DNA of 5,982 bases from an uncultured Eubacteriales bacterium (GTDB lineage Bacteria; Bacillota; Clostridia; Lachnospirales; Lachnospiraceae). Where the stretch lies: assembly GCA_900321915.1 (NCBI GenBank), contig ONXW01000042.1, positions 1 to 5,982 of the forward strand, read 5' to 3'. Below, one piece after another: positions 1 to 4,992 of this stretch (the first letter of the stretch is position 1; each line of letters opens with the position of its first letter). Under the pieces are notes generated by a model that was given only the letters and a program-made list of their open reading frames with translations, was not told where the DNA came from and made no database searches. The position numbers and the translations under genes are program-made.

Positions 1-1670
1 ACGCCGTAGTCCTCCTTCGCCTGCTCCGCGGTGATGTACTCGTTCTTGACATCCATCGCCACCTTCTCAGCCGGCCGCTTCAGGGGATTCCCGTAGCCGC
101 CGCCGGTGGCGGTATACATGCGGACCATGTCGCCGCAGTTCATGGGACGTCTGGCCACAATGCCCTGGGGCTCCGAAACCGTGCCGTCTTTATCATGGAA
201 TACAAAATAGTTGTAGGAGCCGTCTTTTCCGCCGGCAGCGCCCCAGGCCGGCCATTTATTGCGTCCGAAGGATGCGGTGAAGGACTGGTTGTCATTCATG
301 GAGAGGTAGGTTCTCACAGCGCCCGCGCCGCCGCGGAACTCTCCCGCCCCGGCGCCGTCACAGTGCAGGCTGTGCTCGGGGATGCGGATCCCGTAGCGGA
401 TCTCCGCCATCTCCACCGGCACGTTGTAGGTCTCGCCGTCGCCCACGCAGAACTGTCCCACCTGGCCGTCGTGGCCCATGCAGGCGCCCCAGCCGCCGAC
501 GGTGGGTTCGATGATCAGGTAATCGTTTCCGAAATCCTGGTGTTTTCCGGCCATGAGCACGGTGCACACGGAAAGCAGGTGCCCGGCGCCCAGGGATTCC
601 GGGAACACCGGCGCCAGCGCGCGCCATACCAGATCCAGGGCATAGAGCATGCTCTCATAGTAGGTGGATGTCGCAAGGCCCGGGTCGGCCTGCAGGACGC
701 TTCCCTGCTCCGTAATGCAGCGAAGCGGGGCAAATACGCCGTCGTTCACAGCCAGCTCCGGTCCGATGATGGACATAAAGCCGATCTTTACGCCGGCCAG
801 GACCGCGGAGGATCCCGAATTCACGGAACCCATAACCTGGGGATCGCTTCCGGAGAAGTCCACGAGGAACTCGTCATCGGTGATGGTAACCTTCACCTGC
901 AGGTGCAGCGGCTTGCCGTGGCCGTCGTCATCCATGTACTCATCCATTTCCCAGGAACCCTTCGGGAACTCCGCAAGGCGCTTCCGCGCCACCATTTCCC
1001 CCTGCTCAATCAGGCGCGCCATGGACTCCTTTACCACGTCGACGCCGTACTTTTTGCAGAGCTCGAGGACGCGGCGCTCGCCGGTCCTGAGGGACGAAAT
1101 CTGACCCCACATGTCGCCCTGGGAGATCATCGGGTAGCGGACGTTGCTCTTCATCAGATCCCAGACCGGTTCCACCAGCTCGCCGCGGTCCACCAGCTTC
1201 ACGCCCGAGAAGGTCAGGCCTTCCTGGAAGGTGTTGGTGGCGTCTGTGGAAAATGACCCCGGCGCCATGCCGCCGACGTCGCTCCAGTGCGCCTTGTTTC
1301 CGATAAACGCAATAATTTCACCGTCGCAGAAAACCGGGAGGACCATTCCGATATCATTTTTGTGAGTTCCGCCGCCCATGAACGGGTCATTGATGATATA
1401 TACATCCCCGGGGTGGAGATTCTCCTTGCCGTACTTTTCAATAATCGCGTCGATCATCGGGGCGATCATGCCGATGAAGCCGGAGGCGCCGTTTCCCTGG
1501 GTGAGCAGGAGTCCGTCGGCGTCGGCGATGCCGCTGGCGTAGTCCAGCGTCTCGTAGATGATCGGGCTCATGGAGGTCTGGGCAAAAGCGTAGAAGATCT
1601 CGTTGCTGATGGCGATCAGGGAATCCTTCACAATATCAAGAGTTACCGGATTGAATTTCTTATTCTCCAT
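1..1670 (-). CDS. hyuB: Hydantoinase/oxoprolinase family subunit B (HyuB), 3' end cut by window edge
   Basis: This is the B subunit of an ATP-dependent hydantoinase/oxoprolinase-type enzyme, a cytoplasmic partner of HyuA. I translated 556 full codons; the frame is open to the window edge. It opens MENKKFNPVTLDIVKDSL, and the family hallmark NDPFMGGGTHKND lies at residues 94-106. Other family blocks are NKAHWSDVGG (125-134), VDFSGSDPQV (270-279), VGGWGA (391-396), GDGETYNVPVE (410-420) and, near the end, GGGYGNP (523-529). The closing EDYGV suggests only some 10-30 residues are missing. His103, Asp106 and His128 have, from memory, the same spacing as the metal-binding His/Asp/His triad of acetone carboxylase alpha subunits, so a bound metal is likely. 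The start is fixed by the one-base overlap with the hyuA stop and by GGAG/AAGGAGG 5-10 bases upstream. The family includes N-methylhydantoinases, 5-oxoprolinases, caprolactamases and ketone carboxylases. No carboxylase gamma subunit is seen here, which mildly favours ring-opening amidohydrolase activity. The substrate is unknown. Confidence 0.94.
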   Translation of the reverse strand, partial: MENKKFNPVTLDIVKDSLIAISNEIFYAFAQTSMSPIIYETLDYASGIADADGLLLTQGNGASGFIGMIAPMIDAIIEKYGKENLHPGDVYIINDPFMGGGTHKNDIGMVLPVFCDGEIIAFIGNKAHWSDVGGMAPGSFSTDATNTFQEGLTFSGVKLVDRGELVEPVWDLMKSNVRYPMISQGDMWGQISSLRTGERRVLELCKKYGVDVVKESMARLIEQGEMVARKRLAEFPKGSWEMDEYMDDDGHGKPLHLQVKVTITDDEFLVDFSGSDPQVMGSVNSGSSAVLAGVKIGFMSIIGPELAVNDGVFAPLRCITEQGSVLQADPGLATSTYYESMLYALDLVWRALAPVFPESLGAGHLLSVCTVLMAGKHQDFGNDYLIIEPTVGGWGACMGHDGQVGQFCVGDGETYNVPVEMAEIRYGIRIPEHSLHCDGAGAGEFRGGAGAVRTYLSMNDNQSFTASFGRNKWPAWGAAGGKDGSYNYFVFHDKDGTVSEPQGIVARRPMNCGDMVRMYTATGGGYGNPLKRPAEKVAMDVKNEYITAEQAKEDYG

Positions 1671-3727
1671 TACTGCTCCGCCTCCTTTTCCATCGTTTCA
1701 ATAATAAGGTTGCCGTATTTGTCCACACACAGGGACTGTCCCGGGCAGACCACCGTAGCCGTGGTGGGTTCTTCCACAATCATCGGGCCCTGTCCGCTGA
1801 AGCCGGCGCCGAGCTTCTCCCTGTCGTAGATCGGGGTCTCAACCCAGCCGTCCTGCTCAAAGAATACCTTCCGGTACTCTTTAAGCCCTTTCTCCGTCCC
1901 GCCTTCGTGGGAAGGAATCTCCCTGAGGAACGGTTTGTGGAGCCTTCCGCAGGCAATCAGGTGGAGGTTCACGATCTCGGTGGGCGTGTCGTCCAGCCGG
2001 AACGTATAGCGATGCTCATGAGCCGCGTGGAAGCGCTCCACCAGCGTCTTCTTGTCCTCTTCCTTCCAGGGAGCCGCCGGCGCGTACACCTGCACGGTGT
2101 GCTCCTGTCCCACGTACCTCATGTCCACGATATAGGAAAATGCCGCCTGCTCCTCGGATACGCCTTCTGCGTCGAAGAGCTCCTTCGCTTCTTTCTCCAT
2201 GGAAGCCCAGAGCCCGTTCAGCTCCTCCACAGGCGCGCTGTTCAGCGCCATGATCCTGGTGCGGATAAAGTCATGACGGATATCGGTCATAAGCATTCCC
2301 CAGGCGGAGAATACCGACGCCGCGACAGGCACAATCACCTTGCCGATGTTCATCTCCCTGGCAAGGCTGGGGCCGTGAATCGGGCCGCCTCCGCCGAATG
2401 CGACCAGTGCGAAATCGCGCGGGTCATATCCGCGGCGCACGGATATCAGCTTCAGGGCGTTCAGCATGTTGGAATCCGCCACCCGGAGAATACTCTCCGC
2501 GGCCTCCTCCACGGACTGTCCGAAGACCGTTCCCACCGTGTTCCCGACAGCCTCGCGGACGGAATCCAGGTCAACCTCCATGTCAAAGTTCTTTGCGGAA
2601 AGCCGCCCCGCAATCAGGTTGGCGTCGGTGGTGGTGGGCTCAGTCCCGCCCTTTCCGTACGCCACCGGCCCGGGAAGGGCGCCGGCGCTCTTCGGTCCTA
2701 CCCTGAGGGATCCCGCCTCATTGATCCAGGCGATGGAACCGCCGCCGTTGCCGATCTCAACGATATCCACCACGGGGATCATGATGGGATATCCCGCATT
2801 CCTGTCATCCTTTTCTATATAATAAGAAGTGGTTACCTTGACCTCCCCGTCATCGATCAGGGAACACTTCGCGGTGGTTCCGCCGACATCCAGGGCAATG
2901 ATGTTCTTCTCCCCGATCATTTTCCCAAGGATGGACGCGCCGTAGACACCTGCAACGGGTCCGGATTCCACTACGTTGATGGGGGTGATCCTTGACTGCG
3001 CGAAGGTCGTGGTTCCGCCGTTGCTCTGCATGATGTAGCGCTTCTCCCCGACTCCCGCCCCGGAGAGTTTCTCATCCAGACGGTCAATATAAGAGGAAGC
3101 GGCCGGCATGACGTATGCATTCAGGGCCGCCGTGGAAGTGCGCTCATACTCGCGCCACTCGCGGGTGATATCCACGGAGGGACTTACATAGACTTCCGGC
3201 CAGAGTTCTTTCACAAAAGCAGCCGTTTCCCGCTCGTGCGCCTCGTTGGCATAAGAGTTGATAAAGCAGACGGCGATCGCCTCTACGCCTTCTTTTTTCA
3301 GGTAATCCACAGCCGTTCTGATGTCATCCCGGTTCAGGGGAGTAATCACCTCTCCGTTGTACGCGACGCGCTCTTCCACCTCTCTCCTCAGATAGCGCGG
3401 AATAAAGGGCTTCGGTTTCTCAAAAACCAGGTTGAACAGGTCGGGCCGGTTGCCCCGGGCCAGTTCCAGGATGTCCCGGAATCCCTTTGTCGTGATCAGG
3501 CCTGTTTTCGCGCCCTTCCGCTCCGTGAGCGCGTTGATGATGGTTGTCGTGCCGTGGAAGAACTCTGTGATCGACCTGTAGTCGATGCCGCTCTTCTCCA
3601 TAACATCCAGGACGCCCCGCTCAAAGTCCGGCGGAGTCGTGTGGGCCTTCTCCAGCACCAGGTTTCCCTGATCGTCGATAGCCACAAGGTCCGTAAATGT
3701 TCCGCCGATATCCGTAGCAGCTCGCAT
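1670..3727 (-). CDS. hyuA: Hydantoinase/oxoprolinase family subunit A (HyuA), ATP-binding
   Basis: This 685-residue cytoplasmic protein is the ATP-using subunit that works with HyuB. In studied relatives the A subunit activates the substrate carbonyl by phosphorylation. The N-terminal domain starts at once with DIGGTFTDLV (6-15), the first phosphate-binding loop of the actin/hexokinase-like fold, followed by FHGTTTIINAL (57-67). The middle holds MQSNGG (233-238), ESGPVAG (254-260), the second phosphate loop ALDVGGTTAKCSL (278-290) and GNGGGSI (326-332). The C-terminal half carries AFGGGGPIHG (443-452) and EEPTTATVVCPG (652-663). Length and domain order are normal and nothing is broken. The frame stays open 49 codons further upstream to 3874, but I chose the ATG at 3727. 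It has AGAAGGAGG nine bases before it and places DIGGTFTD at the expected N-terminus, whereas the extra residues resemble nothing in the family. It leads its own transcription unit, behind a terminator, and overlaps hyuB by one base. Confidence 0.95.
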   Translation of the reverse strand: MRAATDIGGTFTDLVAIDDQGNLVLEKAHTTPPDFERGVLDVMEKSGIDYRSITEFFHGTTTIINALTERKGAKTGLITTKGFRDILELARGNRPDLFNLVFEKPKPFIPRYLRREVEERVAYNGEVITPLNRDDIRTAVDYLKKEGVEAIAVCFINSYANEAHERETAAFVKELWPEVYVSPSVDITREWREYERTSTAALNAYVMPAASSYIDRLDEKLSGAGVGEKRYIMQSNGGTTTFAQSRITPINVVESGPVAGVYGASILGKMIGEKNIIALDVGGTTAKCSLIDDGEVKVTTSYYIEKDDRNAGYPIMIPVVDIVEIGNGGGSIAWINEAGSLRVGPKSAGALPGPVAYGKGGTEPTTTDANLIAGRLSAKNFDMEVDLDSVREAVGNTVGTVFGQSVEEAAESILRVADSNMLNALKLISVRRGYDPRDFALVAFGGGGPIHGPSLAREMNIGKVIVPVAASVFSAWGMLMTDIRHDFIRTRIMALNSAPVEELNGLWASMEKEAKELFDAEGVSEEQAAFSYIVDMRYVGQEHTVQVYAPAAPWKEEDKKTLVERFHAAHEHRYTFRLDDTPTEIVNLHLIACGRLHKPFLREIPSHEGGTEKGLKEYRKVFFEQDGWVETPIYDREKLGAGFSGQGPMIVEEPTTATVVCPGQSLCVDKYGNLIIETMEKEAEQ
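1676..1687 (-). promoter_or_regulatory. Ribosome binding site of hyuB inside the hyuA 3' end
   Basis: AAGGAGG (1681-1687) and a nearer GGAG (1676-1679) lie 10 and 5 bases before the hyuB ATG. They are embedded in the last Lys-Glu-Ala-Glu codons of hyuA. Together with the TAATG junction (1668-1672) this supports coupled translation of the two subunits. Confidence 0.75.
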
Positions 3728-3736
3728 AATGTAATC

Positions 3737-3745
3737 CCTCCTTCT
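3737..3745 (-). promoter_or_regulatory. Strong ribosome binding site that fixes the hyuA start
   Basis: AGAAGGAGG ends nine bases before the ATG at 3727. It is a near-perfect match to the anti-Shine-Dalgarno sequence and decides in favour of this start over upstream in-frame ATGs at 3874 and near 3784-3787. Confidence 0.85.
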
Positions 3746-3809
3746 GTGACAGTGTTCTGATTCCTGCCAGGGTGTGCATTTCATCATCCGCCAAACCCTG
3801 TTCTTTTTC

Positions 3810-3839
3810 AGAATATCACAGTAATCGCAAATTTGTTCT
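3810..3839 (-). promoter_or_regulatory. Candidate extended -10 promoter for hyuAB
   Basis: Reading the minus strand, TGATATTCT (3818-3810) fits an extended -10 element (TG-N-TATTCT). A weak -35 candidate, AGAACA (3839-3834), lies 18 bases upstream. Transcription would begin near 3803 and give a leader of about 75 bases. A promoter is expected somewhere here because an intrinsic terminator precedes hyuA. The -35 match is poor (3 of 6), so the exact position is tentative. Confidence 0.33.
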
Positions 3840-3853
3840 CTGCCATTTTGCGA
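3825..3853. repeat. Spaced inverted repeat TCGCAAA-N15-TTTGCGA, possible operator
   Basis: Two perfect 7-base inverted arms (3825-3831 and 3847-3853) are separated by 15 bases. Their start points are 22 bases apart, close to two helical turns. A third partial copy, TTTGCAT, starts 21 bases further on at 3868. One arm falls in the spacer of the candidate hyuAB promoter and the other just upstream of its -35, where a repressor or activator could act. No regulator gene is present in the window, so this is inference from position and symmetry only. Confidence 0.35.
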
Positions 3854-3920
3854 ATTATGCCGGAAGATTTGCATTCTTCACCGAAAACCGTGGATTCTTC
3901 CCCGCCGCAGGAGACCGCCG

Positions 3921-3965
3921 GAAAAGAAAAGCCGCCCGTATCCGGCAATACCGGATGCAGGCGGC
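3921..3965 (-). terminator. Rho-independent terminator after the YciI-like gene
   Basis: On the minus strand a 15-pair stem (arms 3965-3951 and 3945-3931) closes a five-base loop, TATTG. It has 13 Watson-Crick pairs, one U-G pair and one C-A mismatch, and it is GC-rich at its base. It is followed directly by TTTTCTTTTC (3930-3921). It begins 35 bases after the stop of the YciI-like gene. There is no T-run on the plus-strand side, so it acts in one direction. It separates the small-gene unit from hyuAB. Confidence 0.88.
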
Positions 3966-4000
3966 CTCCGCAAATGCGTATTCTGAGTTTAAAGCTGCTG

Positions 4001-4297
4001 TTACTTTCCGACCTTTGCGCCGTCCAGGATGACGACGTTCATGGTATCAACCTCCACCTTTTCCCAGATGTGTTCCGCGATATACGGCTCCGTATCCAGG
4101 TAGGCCTGAAGGCCCTCTCGGTCCTCAAACTCCATGACAAGCGCGGATCCTTTGATCTTTCCCTCATCATCCAGGAGTCCGCCGGCACAGACAATGTGTT
4201 TTCCGAGCTTCGCCATCCCTTCCAGGTGCCGGGGGCGGATCTCCATCCTCTTTTCCAGCATCCCTTCCCCGTCATAAGCCCTGACCAGAAACTGCAT
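4001..4297 (-). CDS. YciI-like small protein
   Basis: This 98-residue cytoplasmic protein resembles the YciI/YCII family, compact alpha-beta (ferredoxin-like) proteins of mostly unknown substrate that are thought to be enzymes with a His-Asp pair. Visible family traits are RPRHLEGM (21-28, with His24), CAGGLLDDEG (37-46), GSALVMEFEDREG (50-62) and TEPYIAEHIWEKVEV (69-83). The usual Asp-Pro-Tyr of the family is Glu70-Pro-Tyr here, a conservative change at a position often considered catalytic. The length is typical. The ATG at 4297 has AGGGAGGT (4303-4310) five bases upstream, a strong site. It follows the Smr gene by 21 bases and is the last gene before an intrinsic terminator, so it is co-transcribed with Smr and NUDIX. 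Its exact role is unknown. Confidence 0.78.
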   Translation of the reverse strand: MQFLVRAYDGEGMLEKRMEIRPRHLEGMAKLGKHIVCAGGLLDDEGKIKGSALVMEFEDREGLQAYLDTEPYIAEHIWEKVEVDTMNVVILDGAKVGK

Positions 4298-4318
4298 ACG
4301 ATACCTCCCTGTACTCTG

Positions 4319-4570
4319 TCATCTGTATAATTCTTTCAGCACCAGCACGGTAATCCCCGGATTATCCCCCGGCATGATCCGCTTTACCTTCGGGTCAAAG
4401 CGGTACCAGTCCTGTATCGCGGAGCGGAGATTCGTGCCGCGGTGATACCCGTGGATGAGGTGCAGCTGGTAGGTAGAAGGGCCTGCGGAGGCGATGGCCT
4501 TATCGATCACGCCTATCGCCTCTTCCTGCCGCATTCCGTGCAGGTCAATTTTCACAAATGGTTCGCTCAT
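4319..4570 (-). CDS. Stand-alone Smr-domain protein
   Basis: This 83-residue cytoplasmic protein consists of little more than an Smr domain, the small domain also found at the C-terminus of MutS2 and in SmrA/SmrB. Smr domains bind nucleic acid, and several are endonucleases; E. coli SmrB cuts mRNA at collided ribosomes. The DLHG motif is at residues 9-12, keeping the Asp-Leu-His that is needed for cutting in SmrB. The second hallmark, normally HGKGTG-like, is here HGYHRGTNLR (40-49). The end GDNPGITVLVL (68-78) matches the family's closing strand. No MutS ATPase or other domain is attached. Its ATG overlaps the NUDIX stop as ATGA (4567-4570), which points to translational coupling. Nuclease activity is inferred, not shown; nucleic-acid binding alone is also possible. 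The domain call is firm and the role uncertain. Confidence 0.86.
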   Translation of the reverse strand: MSEPFVKIDLHGMRQEEAIGVIDKAIASAGPSTYQLHLIHGYHRGTNLRSAIQDWYRFDPKVKRIMPGDNPGITVLVLKELYR

Positions 4571-4983
4571 TCCGCCTTCCCTCCCGGGGTATCCTCAATG
4601 GCGTCCACGACGAGAATGTCCGCCGGGAGCCACTTTACCTGCCGCAGGTACCTTATGGGCAGCCAGCGGGCGGCCTCATGCTCCAGAAGCGTCAGGTGCC
4701 CTTCCCGGAGGCTGCACCAGAAACAGTCCATAGACAGGTGGAATCCGGGATAATCATACTCCACCGTTGTGAGATATCCGTCAACTGTGACGTTTGCCGC
4801 AAGTTCTTCCCGGATCTCCCGCACCAGGGCTTCCTCCGGTGTCTCCCCGGCTTCGATTTTCCCGCCGGGGAACTCCCACCAGTCCTTGTAATCCCCGTAA
4901 CCGCGCTGTGTGGCAAGCAGAACGGCCCGGCCCTGCTCATCGGCTGACCGGATGAGGGCAGCCGCGACTCTGACTGTTTTCAT
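4567..4983 (-). CDS. NUDIX hydrolase, MutT/CTP pyrophosphohydrolase-like
   Basis: This 138-residue cytoplasmic enzyme should hydrolyse oxidised or non-canonical (deoxy)nucleoside triphosphates to the monophosphate and pyrophosphate, cleaning the nucleotide pool. The fold begins KTVRVAAALI (2-11), with WWEFPGGKIEAGE at 35-47. The Nudix box runs from Gly41 through Glu47 to REIREEL (55-61), so the metal-binding glutamates Glu56, Glu59 and Glu60 are kept. The usual glycine after REUXEEX is Ala62. The C-terminal LLEHEAARWLPI (99-110) and VKWLPAD (116-122) match the MutT/NudG group, in which this region contacts the base. The length is typical. Its ATG lies nine bases after the stop of the upstream gene and has only a weak site (GGTGG, about three bases away), so translation probably depends on coupling. 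Substrate choice (8-oxo-dGTP, CTP derivatives or others) cannot be settled from sequence. Confidence 0.9.
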   Translation of the reverse strand: MKTVRVAAALIRSADEQGRAVLLATQRGYGDYKDWWEFPGGKIEAGETPEEALVREIREELAANVTVDGYLTTVEYDYPGFHLSMDCFWCSLREGHLTLLEHEAARWLPIRYLRQVKWLPADILVVDAIEDTPGGKAE

Positions 4984-4992
4984 CTTCCACCG

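Larger units (their letters stand above)
3728..4000. other. Intergenic region between the YciI-like gene and hyuA
   Basis: This 273-base gap is the only substantial non-coding stretch in the window. It holds the terminator of the upstream unit (3921-3965), the candidate hyuAB promoter and inverted repeat (3810-3853) and the hyuA ribosome binding site (3737-3745). The part from 3780 to 3880 is clearly richer in A and T than the flanking genes, as expected for a promoter region. I see no convincing riboswitch, small RNA or short gene here. The open frames crossing it on both strands lack family similarity or a ribosome binding site. Confidence 0.8.

Noticed and set aside
195..1256. Long plus-strand open frame of 353 codons opposite hyuB
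   Set aside because: It is the mirror of hyuB codons in GC-rich DNA. The product is compositionally odd, rich in His, Ala, Gly and Val, has no family motif, and the opposite strand encodes clear HyuB motifs throughout.
1907..2995. Long plus-strand open frame of 362 codons opposite hyuA
   Set aside because: It lies wholly antisense to well-conserved HyuA sequence, has no recognisable domain and is best explained as a codon-bias shadow.
3728..3874. A 49-residue N-terminal extension of HyuA from an ATG at 3874
   Set aside because: The extension crosses the likely promoter, lacks a ribosome binding site, matches nothing in the family, and the ATG at 3727 has an excellent site and the expected N-terminus.
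3921..3965. Hairpin considered as a riboswitch or attenuator of hyuAB
   Set aside because: It lies upstream of the likely hyuAB start, follows a stop codon at terminator distance and has a T-run only on the minus-strand side, so it is simply the terminator of the preceding unit.
3833..4330. Plus-strand frame of 165 codons across the intergenic gap and the YciI-like gene
   Set aside because: It runs through a terminator hairpin and antisense to a gene with a strong ribosome binding site and family motifs; its own product has no recognisable features.
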